A DNA stretch of 64,000 nucleotides from Caldilineaceae bacterium (lineage in GTDB: Bacteria > Chloroflexota > Anaerolineae > Caldilineales > Caldilineaceae), in contig JAJEBF010000003.1 in the NCBI GenBank assembly GCA_022824025.1, positions 186,001 to 250,000 of the forward strand, given 5' to 3'. Below the pieces are notes generated by a model. The model did not search any database. It was not told the origin of the DNA and worked only from the letters and a program-made list of their open reading frames with translations. Of this stretch, positions 17,469 to 27,328 are shown piece by piece. Both the position numbers and the translations under genes were made by a program. Position 1 is the first letter of the stretch. The number at the start of each line of letters is the position of its first letter.

Positions 17469-19058
17469 ATGAACGACCTTCCCACAGCTGAAGGCATCCT
17501 CTTCACCGATCAGTACCAACTGACCATGGCGCAGCTGTACTTCCACCTCGGCATGCACGAACAGCGCGCCCAGTATGACCACTTCTTCCGCCGCTACCCG
17601 GATTACGGCGAGCACAGAGCCGGCTTCTGCGTCAACGCCGGCCTGGAATGGCTGCTCGACTGGATGGCTTCCGCCCGCTTCCGCGAGACGGAAATCTCGC
17701 TCCTGCGCGGCATGACCTCGCGGACAGGGAGACGGTTGTTCGCCGATGACTTCCTGTCATGGCTGGCCGCGCACGGCAATTTCAACGCCATCTCCCTGCA
17801 GGCAGTTCCGGAAGGACGAGTGGTCCACGCCCATGCCCCCCTGACAGTCGTACGCGGCCCCATCGCCATCGCCCAGCTTCTGGAAACACCTCTCCTTAAT
17901 ATCCTCAACTACCAGACGCTCATCGCAACCAAGGCGGCCCGTGTCCGCGCCGAAGCCGGAGACTCGCTCGTGCTTGAGTTCGGCATCCGTCGCGCCCACG
18001 ACCGCGGCGGCAACGCGGGCACGCGCGCCGCCCTCATCGGAGGCGCCGACTACTCCTCCAATGCCGGCATCTCCCACGAGTTGGGCTATCCCCCCAAGGG
18101 CACGCACGCACACGCCTTCGTGCAGGCCTTCCTCGCCCAGGGCATGACCGAGCTCGACGCCTTTCAAGCCTACGCTGACGTCTATCCCGACGAATGCCTG
18201 CTCCTCGTCGATACAATCGACACGCTCGCCAGTGGCATGCCCAACGCGATTCGCGTCTTCGAGCGACTCCGCCGGCAGGGCCACTCTCCCGTCGGCGTGC
18301 GCCTGGACTCCGGCAACCTCGCGCTCCTGAGCATCCAGGTCGCGCAGCTTCTCGACGCCGCCGGGTTTCCCGACGCTGCCATCGTGCTCTCGAATGAACT
18401 GGACGAACTCAGGATTCACGCGATCAAGACCCAAATCGCCGTTGAAGCCCCCCGCCGCGGCGCCGACGCCGACACCGTCATCAACCGTCTCGTCTACGGC
18501 GTCGGAACGCGCCTGATCACCTCGGCTGGCGACAGTTCTCTCGGCGGCGTCTACAAGCTGGTCGGCCTCAAAAGCGGTCCGGAATGGAAACCCGCGATCA
18601 AAGTCTCCGAAGATCCGGTCAAGACAGCGATTCCCGGCAGCAAAAAGGTCTGGCGAATCTATGACGCGCAGGGCATGGCTGCCGCCGACCTCCTTGCGCT
18701 CCACACTGAAGATCCGTTTCAAGAGTGGCAAGCCGCGCCCTCCCCTGGCAGCCCCGTCGATGAACGCGGCGGCCCGTCTATGCAGCTGCTCCACCCCCGT
18801 GACCCGGACAAACGCAGAGCCTTGCCCGCCGGCGGAATCTCCCACATCGAACCTCTCCTCGTGGACGTGCTCGTTGACGGACGCCCGGTCTACAACCGCC
18901 CCTCTATCGAACAGATCCGCGCCGTCCGCCGCGCAGACACGGCCAGGCTCCACAAAGACGTGCGTAACCTGATCGATCCCTCGCCTTACCATGTGTCCGT
19001 CAGCCAAAAACTCCGCTCTCTCCAGGATCAGCTCGTCCGCTCCCTGACCAAAAACTAG
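17469..19058 (+). CDS. pncB: Nicotinate phosphoribosyltransferase
   Basis: About 529 residues. It makes nicotinate mononucleotide from nicotinate and PRPP, the entry step of the NAD salvage (Preiss-Handler) pathway. Family features include [10 protein letters not shown] at the N terminus, EFGIRRAHD with [17 protein letters not shown] and VRLDSGNL, which form the PRPP- and nicotinate-binding sites. ATG 17469 is preceded by little Shine-Dalgarno sequence; a GTG at 17463 is in frame. The start lies 9 bases past the stop of the selenoprotein tail, so initiation may depend on ribosomes that have read through the Sec codon. Confidence 0.9.
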   Translation: MNDLPTAEGILFTDQYQLTMAQLYFHLGMHEQRAQYDHFFRRYPDYGEHRAGFCVNAGLEWLLDWMASARFRETEISLLRGMTSRTGRRLFADDFLSWLAAHGNFNAISLQAVPEGRVVHAHAPLTVVRGPIAIAQLLETPLLNILNYQTLIATKAARVRAEAGDSLVLEFGIRRAHDRGGNAGTRAALIGGADYSSNAGISHELGYPPKGTHAHAFVQAFLAQGMTELDAFQAYADVYPDECLLLVDTIDTLASGMPNAIRVFERLRRQGHSPVGVRLDSGNLALLSIQVAQLLDAAGFPDAAIVLSNELDELRIHAIKTQIAVEAPRRGADADTVINRLVYGVGTRLITSAGDSSLGGVYKLVGLKSGPEWKPAIKVSEDPVKTAIPGSKKVWRIYDAQGMAAADLLALHTEDPFQEWQAAPSPGSPVDERGGPSMQLLHPRDPDKRRALPAGGISHIEPLLVDVLVDGRPVYNRPSIEQIRAVRRADTARLHKDVRNLIDPSPYHVSVSQKLRSLQDQLVRSLTKN

Positions 19059-19141
19059 ATTGCCCCCACGCCGTCATCCCACTGCCCACTGTCTACTATT
19101 CACGAACCCTTTCCCCCCAGACCCCCTCCGCCTGCCCCCAA

Positions 19142-19260
19142 ACCGCCCATCCAGACATCAACCCATCCTCAAATCCCAAAAATCCCCCCAAATCCCCGTT
19201 CAGACAAAAAGCCCATCCCTCCCCATCTCTGTCCAAATCCCCGTTCCCCGACTGACCGAG
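19142..19260. repeat. Dispersed intergenic repeat, CCCAAATCCCC type (copy 1)
   Basis: Pyrimidine-rich block with ACCGCCCATC (19142-19151), CCCAAATCCCCGTTCAGACA (19187-19206) and AAAGCCCATCCC (about 19208-19219). The same three motifs occur, in a different order, at 29299-29390, and a short piece occurs near 46800-46826. Confidence 0.6.
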
Positions 19261-19263
19261 TTC

Positions 19264-19292
19264 TTGACCAACCCGCGCAACATCGCTAGAAT
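19264..19292 (+). promoter_or_regulatory. Sigma70-type promoter of miaB
   Basis: TTGACC (19264-19269), a 17-base spacer and TAGAAT (19287-19292), 97 bases before the miaB ATG. Confidence 0.6.
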
Positions 19293-19388
19293 GAGCGCTG
19301 ACCGGCGTGCGCGCGTCGTCCCAACTGGTTCGCTGCCCTACGGTAATCCAGCGAACGCCAACACGCCGCGCCCGCCCAAGGGGAAGCA

Positions 19389-20957
19389 ATGTCGAACCGG
19401 AATCCAAACCCGAATCCCGAGATCTTTGAGCTTGCGACGACCCGAGAGCCGGCCGCTCTTCCGGACACCTTCGCCCTGCATCCGGCAGGAGTGTCCCTGC
19501 CGGGCGCTCTGCAGGAGAACGCGGGGCAAAGCCGGACTCGAGGCGCATACCACATCTGGACCATCGGCTGCCAGATGAACGTTGCCGACTCCAATCACGT
19601 CGCCGCGGAGCTGGAAAGAATCGGCTACCGTCCTACCGAAGCCATGGACGAGGCCGATGTCGTCGTGCTCAACACCTGCGTGGTCCGGCAGAGCGCGGAA
19701 AACAAGGGCGCCGGCAAGGCCTCCAGCCTCAAACCGTGGAAGCAGGGCCAGTCCAATCGCACCCTGGCGTTGATGGGTTGCATGGTGGGCGTCAAGCCAA
19801 GCCCGCAGCTGCGCGCCCGATTCCCGCACGTAGATGTCTTTATGCCGCCCAGCGAACCGGCACCGCTGATCACCCACTTGCAGAAAGACGAGATCGCGGC
19901 CGAGTCCAACCGCATCGAACTGGCGCAAGTTGCCCACCGCCATGCCGTCCAGGACCGAGTCCACCCGCCCAGCGCTGGCCAGTCCATCCAGCGCTTGGCC
20001 CAGAACGGCGACGTCCCCGTGTCTGCCCACGTGCCGGTGGTCTACGGCTGCAGCCACGCCTGCTCCTTTTGTATCATCCCTTTCCGCCGCGGTATCGAGC
20101 GCAGCCGCCCGATCAACGAAATCGTACACGAAGTCCGAGGCCTGGTCGCGCAAGGTGTCCGTGAAGTAACGCTTCTCGGCCAAATCGTCGACCGCTACGG
20201 ACACGACTGGCGCAACGGTTCGAACCCTCAGAACGCCGCAGGCGGCGCGCCCGACCTGGCCGACCTGTTGCACGCGGTCCACGAAATCCAGGACCTTTGG
20301 CGCATCCGTTTCCTTACCAGCCACCCCAACTACATGTCGGACAGAATTCTCGAAGCTGTACGCGGCCTGCCCAAAGTGTGTGAACATATCGAAGTCCCAA
20401 CCCAGGCGGGCAATGACCAGGTTCTTGCGCGCATGAAGCGGGGTTACACGCAGGCCATGTACCGTGAGCTGATCGATCACATCCGCTCGACCATTCCCAA
20501 TGTGGCCATCAATACCGACATAATCGTCGGCTTCTGCGGCGAGACCGCCGAACAATTCGACGAGACCTACCATCTCCTGGCGGACCTGAAGCTGGACAAA
20601 GCCCATCTCGCACGCTACAGCCCCCGGCCAGGCACGTTGAGCGAGCGCCGCATGGCCGACGACGTGCCGGAAGACGAGAAGGTCCGCCGCCACAAGGCGC
20701 TTGAGCAGCTGCAGGCGCAGGTCTGCGCCGGGATCAACGGCCGCCTGCTCGGCGAAACGGTCGAAATCCTCATCGAAGGACAGCACAAAGGCAAGTGGCG
20801 CGGCCGCACGCGTCAAAACAAGCTGGTGTTCGTGACTGCTGATGACCGATCCGGCGATCTGCGGGGCCGCCTCGCCGAAACGCAGATTACATGGACCGGT
20901 CCCTGGAGTATGCAAGGCCGCCTGGTCCGCGACGTTTCACCGGCCCAGGCTCGATAG
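19389..20957 (+). CDS. miaB: tRNA-2-methylthio-N6-dimethylallyladenosine synthase
   Basis: A 522-residue methylthiotransferase that adds a 2-methylthio group to i6A37 in tRNAs reading UNN codons. Two Fe-S sites are visible: an N-terminal UPF0004 domain with three Cys (TIGCQMN, LNTCVVR, LMGCMVG) and the radical SAM C-x3-C-x2-C (GCSHACSFC). Segments after it match MiaB order (GVREVTLLGQ, FLTSHPNYM, NTDIIVGFCGET, YSPRPGT), and a C-terminal TRAM domain ends near residue 515. The protein is longer than E. coli MiaB because of an N-terminal extension of about 55 residues. AGGGGAAG precedes the ATG. Confidence 0.93.
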   Translation: MSNRNPNPNPEIFELATTREPAALPDTFALHPAGVSLPGALQENAGQSRTRGAYHIWTIGCQMNVADSNHVAAELERIGYRPTEAMDEADVVVLNTCVVRQSAENKGAGKASSLKPWKQGQSNRTLALMGCMVGVKPSPQLRARFPHVDVFMPPSEPAPLITHLQKDEIAAESNRIELAQVAHRHAVQDRVHPPSAGQSIQRLAQNGDVPVSAHVPVVYGCSHACSFCIIPFRRGIERSRPINEIVHEVRGLVAQGVREVTLLGQIVDRYGHDWRNGSNPQNAAGGAPDLADLLHAVHEIQDLWRIRFLTSHPNYMSDRILEAVRGLPKVCEHIEVPTQAGNDQVLARMKRGYTQAMYRELIDHIRSTIPNVAINTDIIVGFCGETAEQFDETYHLLADLKLDKAHLARYSPRPGTLSERRMADDVPEDEKVRRHKALEQLQAQVCAGINGRLLGETVEILIEGQHKGKWRGRTRQNKLVFVTADDRSGDLRGRLAETQITWTGPWSMQGRLVRDVSPAQAR

Positions 20958-21046
20958 CCCGCGGCCACCTCCACGCCATCTGCGCCCCGGCTGAACGCTG
21001 AATCGAAGCTATCCATCGAGCGACTCCCTGGTCGGTTCCCTCCTAA

Positions 21047-22180
21047 ATGAATGCGCTGACACTCAATATCCTTCTCTTTCTTGTCGGCTTCGCGCTCCTT
21101 ACCGGCGGAGCCGATTTTCTTGTACGCGGCGCAAGCCGCCTCGCCGTAAGGCTGAACGTGCCCCTCGTCGTGATCGGCCTGACCGTCGTCGCCTTCGGCA
21201 CCAGCCTTCCCGAACTGGTCGTCAGCCTGATCGCGAACCTCCAGGGCGGCGACAGGGCAAATCTGGCCATCGGCAACGTCGTTGGCAGCAACATCGCCAA
21301 CCTCGCCCTGATCCTCGGCGTCGTCGCTGTCTTGCGGCCGCTCCCCGTCGATCGCCAGCTCCTTCAACGCGAGTACCCCCTGATGATTGGGGTCTCCTTG
21401 CTGTTCACGGGAATGGCGTGGGATGGGCAGATAGTCCAGTGGGAAGGGATCCTGCTCTTTCTCGGCCTGCTCGGCTTCATCTACTGGAGTTACGTTGGCA
21501 GCCGCTCGCTTGCCGAGGAGAAGGAAAGCGAAGCGCTCGAGTACATCGGCGGCGACCCGGCAGCCGACCCCGAGTCCGCGCAGGAATCCGAGGCAGACGG
21601 CAGCCAGGCCGGCCGCCCCGACAGCGCGCTTGCACGCTCCAGGGCCAGAATCGCCAGCGCGGCCAGAAGTCCTCTCCTGCCCTCCGCCATCTCCGGCATC
21701 TTCCGCTCGCTCCTCCTCCGCGACATCGGCATGGTTGCGCTCGGCATCTCCGTCCTCGTGCTCGGCGCGGACTGGCTCGTCGACTCAGCCACCTTCATCG
21801 CCACCTACTTCGGTGTCAGCGAACTCGTGATCGGGCTCAGCCTCGTCGCCCTCGGCACCAGCCTGCCGGAGCTCGCCGCATCCGTCGTGGCCATCCTCTA
21901 TCGTCGCGGCGACATCGCCCTGGGGAACCTCGTCGGCAGCAACCTCTTTAACATGCTCGCCATCGTCGGAATCACCGCCGGCGTCCGCCCCCTCCCCGCC
22001 CCCCTCAGCATGCGCTGCGTGGACTTCCCCGTTATGCTCATCATCGCAATCCTCCCTCTCCTCCTCGTTCTTCGCAGGCCACATCTGGTAAAGCGCTGGA
22101 ATGGCGCCCTCATGCTCACCCTTTATTTCAGTTACACCATCGGAATCTATGTCCTTGCCCAGGGCAACCCCCTCTGCTGA
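21047..22180 (+). CDS. Calcium/sodium antiporter (CaCA family)
   Basis: A 377-residue inner-membrane exchanger with about 10 transmembrane helices in two inverted halves. Both alpha-repeats show the family signature: GTSLPELVVS...GNVVGSNIANL in the first half and GTSLPELAAS...GNLVGSNLFNM in the second. A hydrophilic acidic loop (about 160-215, rich in Glu/Asp/Ser) separates the halves on the cytoplasmic side. It likely extrudes Ca2+ against Na+ or H+. Confidence 0.92.
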   Translation: MNALTLNILLFLVGFALLTGGADFLVRGASRLAVRLNVPLVVIGLTVVAFGTSLPELVVSLIANLQGGDRANLAIGNVVGSNIANLALILGVVAVLRPLPVDRQLLQREYPLMIGVSLLFTGMAWDGQIVQWEGILLFLGLLGFIYWSYVGSRSLAEEKESEALEYIGGDPAADPESAQESEADGSQAGRPDSALARSRARIASAARSPLLPSAISGIFRSLLLRDIGMVALGISVLVLGADWLVDSATFIATYFGVSELVIGLSLVALGTSLPELAASVVAILYRRGDIALGNLVGSNLFNMLAIVGITAGVRPLPAPLSMRCVDFPVMLIIAILPLLLVLRRPHLVKRWNGALMLTLYFSYTIGIYVLAQGNPLC

Positions 22181-22598
22181 CCGTCGTTGCCGACCCCAAC
22201 AAAGTGCCCCTGGTCGCGCAGCCACCCCCTGACCACTGCTGTCTGGCCCCCTTTCGCGTGCCCGTTTCGGTGCAACATACCCTTCCTATACACACCCCCA
22301 AGGCACCCGTCTTGTCTGCGAGCCCACCCGCCATTTGCCTTCCCGACCGCCATCGACACAGCCTTCCTCTGTGCGCCACCGTATGGGGCCAGCGCCAAGG
22401 TTGGACTTCCACGCGCGACGACCCGCGGCATCGGCGCCGCAGGTCTGGCAACTACTATGCTGCTATCCGGGAGAATTCTCAGGGGCCAGAAGGCCCCATG
22501 AGCAACCAAATTTACGCCCACTTGCTGCAGCCTGGCAGCCGCATCGAGGACGTGTGGGCCAAGACGAAGCCTGCCTCGCGCCCACCCAACGAATCCGA
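22181..22598. other. Intergenic region with repeat unit and hairpin
   Basis: No gene seen between the convergent antiporter and binding-protein genes. It includes a CCTGACCACTG unit (22228-22238) and a hairpin with GGGGCC/GGCCCC (22482-22497), flanked by a short CTCA/TGAG extension, which could act as a terminator despite having no T run. Confidence 0.5.
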
Positions 22599-23753
22599 CT
22601 ACTCCACCTGCCGAAACTCGCCGTCTTCAACCTGGTATATCCACACCTGTGCGTCAACCCGCTCGCCGTTGGCGCTAAAACGCATCCGTCCCATAAGCGT
22701 CTCGATCTCAATCCCTCGCATGGCCTGCGCCACCGCATCCCCCTCAAACGACCCGGCGGCCCGTACCCCCGCCGCCAGAGCCTGCATTGCCGCAAACCCA
22801 TTGATCGAGAAAGGGCCGGGATCCCTCTTTTCCAGCGCTCGATACGCCTCAACCCAACCAGAATCGACCCACCTGTCAGGACTCGGAGCCAGCGCGCTGA
22901 CATACATTCCCTCGGCCCCGCCCAATGCCCCGTCGACAGCGGACCCCAAAAATGCCTCATCGCTGGCCAGAAACGGCAGGTTCGGCCCAACACTCTTCAG
23001 GCCGCCAAACAATTTTGAGGCTTCGCTCGCATTGCCTGCGAAATAGACCGCATCGGCCCCCGCGTCTTCAATTGACAGCGCCAAGTCTGTAAAGTCACTT
23101 TGCCCCTCTCCGATTTCCACCTGCAGCGCTGTCGTTGCGCCCAACGTCTCCAGACTTTCAACCAGGGCCGCCGCCAAGCCTCTGCCGTACGCACTCCCCG
23201 TGTGGACAACGGCCACGCGCCGCGCCTCCACCTCCTCCACCAGGAACTGCGCGCCTTGCTCGGCCTGTTTGCCGTCATCGGCATTTACTCGGAAGAACAT
23301 CGCGTGCCCGCGGTACGCAAGGTCAGGCAAACCGGCGCCCGGCGTTACCAGCGAAACCCCCAACTCTTCGTAGTACGGAAGCGCCGCCCCCGCGACGCCG
23401 CTGTCCACGTGCCCGATGACGCCGGCGACTCTCTCTCCCCGGCCGAAAGCGTCCTGGACCATCGCGGCCATTCCCGTAACCGCCTCGGCATCCGATCGAT
23501 CGTCCAAGGCCCTTACCGCGAGCCGGCGCCCCAGAAGTCCTCCCTCCCGATTGATCGCCTCCGCCGCCAGCCTCACGCCGCCCAGCGCCGATTGCCCCGC
23601 ATCGGCGCGCGCCCCGCTTAACGGGGCAGCGACAAAGACGACGGCCTTGCCTTCAAACTGGCTGTCTTCCTCCGCCGCGCACGCCGAACACACCAGGACG
23701 GCGAAGAGCGCCGCAAAAAGAAGGACGATTCTCTTGGGAGTTGGTCGCGCCAT
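22599..23753 (-). CDS. Branched-chain amino-acid-type ABC substrate-binding lipoprotein
   Basis: About 384 residues: a lipoprotein signal ending at Cys25 (LVCSAC), then a type I periplasmic-binding (LivJ/Peripla_BP_6) domain. Typical segments are GVRLAAEAINREGGLLGR, VAGVIGHVDSGVAGAALPYYEE and DAVYFAGNASEASKLF. No permease or ATPase gene is adjacent; instead it ends a run with a VWA protein and a second binding protein, so it may sense rather than import. ATG 23753 chosen (AGGGA 6 bases upstream). Confidence 0.85.
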   Translation of the reverse strand: MARPTPKRIVLLFAALFAVLVCSACAAEEDSQFEGKAVVFVAAPLSGARADAGQSALGGVRLAAEAINREGGLLGRRLAVRALDDRSDAEAVTGMAAMVQDAFGRGERVAGVIGHVDSGVAGAALPYYEELGVSLVTPGAGLPDLAYRGHAMFFRVNADDGKQAEQGAQFLVEEVEARRVAVVHTGSAYGRGLAAALVESLETLGATTALQVEIGEGQSDFTDLALSIEDAGADAVYFAGNASEASKLFGGLKSVGPNLPFLASDEAFLGSAVDGALGGAEGMYVSALAPSPDRWVDSGWVEAYRALEKRDPGPFSINGFAAMQALAAGVRAAGSFEGDAVAQAMRGIEIETLMGRMRFSANGERVDAQVWIYQVEDGEFRQVE

Positions 23754-23838
23754 TTCAGTCCCTGCATAATTCGGGATACATTGCTTCGGGTTCGCAGACT
23801 TCGCGTCGGGGCCAAAAACTGTCAACGAAGAACCTCTT

Positions 23839-25731
23839 TCATTCCAACGCCCGAATCTCCGTCGCGATCAGTCGATACAACTCTTCCACATTGGTTTCGT
23901 CGAGGCGGTGGAACTGGCCGCCCCCAACGTCCGCAAACGCCTTCAGCAGCTCCTCGTCGGCATCGCGCCCAAAGGCCACCGCATGCACGGCCACCTGAAT
24001 GCGCGCTTCCTGCATAGCTGCGCGCAACGCCCGTAAACTGCGTTCGCTATCGTTATCGCGTCCGTCGGTCAGCACCACGATAGCGTTTATCGCCTCGGCG
24101 TCCGCCGCGTCCTGCAACACGCTGTGCGCCGTCCACATTGCATCGATCAGATTTGTGGTTCCCCCCGCCTCCATGCGATCGATCAGCTCCGCCATCTGCC
24201 CGCGCCCGGTCTCGTCAAGCCGCCGCAATCCTCTCGACCCTGCTACCCCAGTCCCGAACTCCACCAGCCCGACCCTGTCCCGGTCGCCCTCGAGCAGGGC
24301 GAGAAATCCGTGCAGCGCAGCCTTCGTCTTCGCCAGTTTGCCCCCGTCCATCGACTCGCTCGTATCGACCACGAACACGATGTTGGCTGGAGGCCTCGTA
24401 TAGCGCCATACCTCCAGTGCCATCTCCATCACCGCGCGACCGGGCAGCGGCAAGGCAGTCTGTGGCAGCAATGGATCCACCGAAATGTCAATGGCAAAGG
24501 GACTGGGATCACTGTGCAAATCCAATGTCAGGTCGACGGGTCGGAATCCGGCTTCCAGCAATGCCTGCTGGCTCTCCTTGCCCAACAGAAAGTTGGTGAA
24601 GGAACGATAGGCGCGTCGCTGATTCTGCGTTAGGGCCGGTCCCGCGCGTCCGTCCAATTCCAGCAGCGCCAGCGGATGATCGGCCCAAAGCGTACCCTCC
24701 CGAGGATAGATCGCCACCAGATGTCCTTCCGGCAGGTCCCGTCCGTCACCGCCACCTCCTCCCAGCCCGGAGCGACTTCGATTCCAGGAGCGGTTCGCGG
24801 CAATCACCGTCTGCTCCTGCACGACAGCTACGTCGAGAATCCCGCTCCGCAAGCCTTCCGCTGCAGACCCGACTTCCGCCACCGCTTCCCGCCCGCCTGT
24901 CGCGTCATCACCAATGCCAATCTCCAGCGCCGTCCTCTCAGCCATGCGTACATATTCAATTACCCCGGGCTGCAAGGCGACCTCTTGCGTAAGCCCGCGC
25001 GTAACGCCGGCCCCCGCGTAAAACGCCGACAGCGTAGCCAGCACGCCCACCGTATTCGTAGGCCCGGGATGCCCCCATCTGAACCCCGTGGGCGGAGCAG
25101 TCGCACGACCCAGGACTTCACCCCAACCGACAGCCTGCTGCGGCCAGCCCAACAGCCGCGCCGTCTCCACCTCAGCCGCAACCACGATGGGACTCACCGC
25201 GAACCGTGTTGAAGGACCGACCCGGCTCTCCGGCAACTTGCCTTCTCCGGACGGAAACAGTTCCCGCCACCGCTGGTCGATCAAAACCAGCCAGAGCGAA
25301 CTGTCCGGCGCAACTGCCTGGAACCCCGGCTGACCAAGAGATTCCTCGACCATCGCCCGCGGGGACAGTGTAACCAGCTCAATCCGCATCAGCTCGCCGT
25401 CCGGCGTGCGTTCCCTTCGTCTGTTAAACTCCCCCGCCAACTCATCCAGCGTGTCTGCCATCGACTCCGAAACCGCCGCGGTCAACACTGCGCTGTTTGA
25501 CGGCCTGTCTGCAAGAACCTTCGCGCCGCCGCTGGCAGGGCCAGAGCCTCTGTCCGCCAGAAATGCCGCGATCCAGGCCCCGGCCCGCAATGTCGTCACG
25601 CCGCAAGCGCACATCAGAAAGAGTCCGACCACCGCGAACGCCATTAACTGTTGTCCGCGGGGAAGGCGCAGCCCGCCCGTTCCCGCCGGCGCCGCAGTGC
25701 CCCGATCCACTCCGCCCTGTAACCTGCTCAT
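23839..25731 (-). CDS. Membrane-anchored substrate-binding/VWA domain protein
   Basis: A 630-residue protein. A hydrophobic segment near 30-48 anchors it or serves as signal. Residues about 80-400 resemble an extracellular solute-binding domain. Residues about 448-630 form a von Willebrand A domain with a canonical MIDAS, D456-T-S458-E-S460, plus TNLIDA and VVLTDGRDND, so it should bind a divalent metal and a ligand. The start overlaps the stop of the upstream binding-protein gene (ATGA), which implies coupling. Function unknown; the combination of a binding-protein-like domain and VWA is seen in Chloroflexota and relatives. Confidence 0.82.
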   Translation of the reverse strand: MSRLQGGVDRGTAAPAGTGGLRLPRGQQLMAFAVVGLFLMCACGVTTLRAGAWIAAFLADRGSGPASGGAKVLADRPSNSAVLTAAVSESMADTLDELAGEFNRRRERTPDGELMRIELVTLSPRAMVEESLGQPGFQAVAPDSSLWLVLIDQRWRELFPSGEGKLPESRVGPSTRFAVSPIVVAAEVETARLLGWPQQAVGWGEVLGRATAPPTGFRWGHPGPTNTVGVLATLSAFYAGAGVTRGLTQEVALQPGVIEYVRMAERTALEIGIGDDATGGREAVAEVGSAAEGLRSGILDVAVVQEQTVIAANRSWNRSRSGLGGGGGDGRDLPEGHLVAIYPREGTLWADHPLALLELDGRAGPALTQNQRRAYRSFTNFLLGKESQQALLEAGFRPVDLTLDLHSDPSPFAIDISVDPLLPQTALPLPGRAVMEMALEVWRYTRPPANIVFVVDTSESMDGGKLAKTKAALHGFLALLEGDRDRVGLVEFGTGVAGSRGLRRLDETGRGQMAELIDRMEAGGTTNLIDAMWTAHSVLQDAADAEAINAIVVLTDGRDNDSERSLRALRAAMQEARIQVAVHAVAFGRDADEELLKAFADVGGGQFHRLDETNVEELYRLIATEIRALE

Positions 25732-26984
25732 GGCGTTTCTTCGACCTCACCCAGGCGCAGAATCGCTGTCAGGAGTTCACGTTTGGGAGACTTCATTTCA
25801 CTGGCTCTGGGAATTTCTTCTCGGACACCGAGCCTTTGCCAGCGCACAAAAAGGCTGTCCTCTGTGGCGCTTACCGACACACCGGGATCCCCTGGCCTCA
25901 GCCCGAAAGAAAGCGCTTTGCGCTGCTGCGCTTCGCTCAGCAGAAAGCGTTGGAACGCGAGCGCGGCGTTTTTCTCTGCCGCCGATGTCTCCTCCCCTGC
26001 CCAGATCGCGAAGGGAAATTCGAGCCTGACCGTCACTTTCGGATAGTGAAAGATCATCGGCTCCTGCCAGCGGGTCTGGATTCCTTCCATGTACCAGAGC
26101 AACTCGCTCTCAAGAAACTGCCCGCCGTCGCCGGCGGCGAATCCGAACAATGCGATGTTTTCAGCCGCGCTCCGGCGGTCGCCGCTGACGTTGGAAGCCG
26201 CCTCCATCGCCTCCCCCAGCCAGCGCCTGAACCCCTGGTCTGTCACCTCCTCAGTCGAAACGCGGTTCGCTTCAAAGTACGCCCCGGCCGCCGAGACGGT
26301 CGCCGCCAAACCGCTCACGCTCTCTCCCGGACCGGCAACCGCAAACTTGAAATGGCCCCAGGCCGGGTCTCCTCCCAGTTCTCTCCAGCCCGTCGGAGCA
26401 GCTGCCGCCTTATGCACTGTGGACCATGAGATCGGGCCGAGATTTTCGAGCAAAGGCGCTCCCCGGTCGCGAAAAAGGCCCCAGGTAAGGACGGTTTCTG
26501 CCAGTATACGTACCCTGTACTGTCCGTCGCTCAGAAACACATCGCGTCCCAACCGATCCCGTATGGACTCATTCGCATAGTCTACAAGAAATCGGCTATC
26601 CGCAATCCACGCGGTTGGATAGGTTTCAATGGCTTGGAACTCTTCTGAGGACAGATCGTCGCTGTCGGCGCCGGCCGGCAACGCGGCAAAGTCGTCGCGC
26701 TCCCACTTGCCCAGCGCCGCCAAGCCGTCCATCGGGACGATTTCTACCTCAATGACAGCGTCGCCTGCTTTCTCTTCCGCCGCATTGAATGCATCCGCTG
26801 CAGACTGAACCCACGGCGCCGCCGGCGGCGCTGTGATCACCTGAATGCGGACAACCTCCCCTCGGTTCGCGTTCAGGTCAGGACCTGCTGAGCCGCCCCA
26901 AACCGTCCGCCAAACCAGGGCGCCGACAACGAGAAGCGCTGCTGCCGACAGGACCGAAACGAAGACGACGCGCGCCCGCTTCAT
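25728..26984 (-). CDS. Extracellular solute-binding-domain protein, membrane-anchored
   Basis: About 418 residues with an N-terminal hydrophobic anchor (residues 5-25) and a binding-protein-like body. Segments such as AFNAAEEKAGDAVIEVEIVP, ALGKWERDDFAALPAG and PFAIWAGEE parallel the first half of the next gene's product, suggesting that the two are paralogues and that the next one gained a VWA domain. ATG 26984 overlaps the stop of the upstream small gene (ATGA). The ligand is unknown. Confidence 0.78.
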   Translation of the reverse strand: MKRARVVFVSVLSAAALLVVGALVWRTVWGGSAGPDLNANRGEVVRIQVITAPPAAPWVQSAADAFNAAEEKAGDAVIEVEIVPMDGLAALGKWERDDFAALPAGADSDDLSSEEFQAIETYPTAWIADSRFLVDYANESIRDRLGRDVFLSDGQYRVRILAETVLTWGLFRDRGAPLLENLGPISWSTVHKAAAAPTGWRELGGDPAWGHFKFAVAGPGESVSGLAATVSAAGAYFEANRVSTEEVTDQGFRRWLGEAMEAASNVSGDRRSAAENIALFGFAAGDGGQFLESELLWYMEGIQTRWQEPMIFHYPKVTVRLEFPFAIWAGEETSAAEKNAALAFQRFLLSEAQQRKALSFGLRPGDPGVSVSATEDSLFVRWQRLGVREEIPRASEMKSPKRELLTAILRLGEVEETP

Positions 26985-27328
26985 TGTTCCTGTGCCAGCG
27001 GAGATCCGCAGAAGCCGCACACTGCCTTTGGGCCACCGGCCGCGCCATCCCGCTCCTCCTCCGGCGTGGCCGCGCCGCAAGACGCGCATTGCGCCGCATA
27101 TCGCACGGCTGGCTGCTCCTTTACACCGGTCGGGTCGTCCACCCTAAGCGGGATGTCATTATCCTCCCGCTCCGATTGCCCAAGATACGCCCCGACCAAG
27201 CTGGTAACACCGACCAGTACCAGAATCCCGGGCCAAATCCAGTCCGTGGCAAACAGGATGGCTAAGCCGATCATGAATACTGCTCCCGTCACCCCTTGCC
27301 GGGGCGCGGAAAACCTTGATTTACCCAT
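26981..27328 (-). CDS. Small membrane protein with C-terminal zinc ribbon
   Basis: About 115 residues. Two closely spaced transmembrane helices (about 14-48, with DWIWPGILVLVG between them) are followed by a soluble tail ending in a double CxxC (CASCGAA ... CGFCGSP), a probable zinc ribbon. The helical hairpin resembles the LiaF-type transmembrane module. It is the first gene of the four-gene minus-strand operon and overlaps the next gene by 4 bases. ATG 27328 was chosen; the upstream ATG-like start at 27367 adds 13 residues. Confidence 0.72.
   Translation of the reverse strand: MGKSRFSAPRQGVTGAVFMIGLAILFATDWIWPGILVLVGVTSLVGAYLGQSEREDNDIPLRVDDPTGVKEQPAVRYAAQCASCGAATPEEERDGAAGGPKAVCGFCGSPLAQEQ

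Larger units (their letters stand above)
19059..19388. other. Intergenic region with two dispersed repeat types and miaB promoter
   Basis: No gene seen. It carries a CCACTGCCCACTG unit (19081 area), then a block at 19142-19260 with CCCAAATCCCCGTTCAGACA, whose near relative lies at 29299-29390. A promoter for miaB follows. Confidence 0.6.

Noticed and set aside
17757..19007. Long minus-strand open frame (416 codons) opposite pncB
   Set aside because: It is the antisense shadow of a well-supported gene; GC-rich third positions suppress stops. Its translation shows no family motif.
19338..20915. Minus-strand open frame of 525 codons opposite miaB
   Set aside because: Antisense shadow; miaB on the other strand has all catalytic motifs and a ribosome site.
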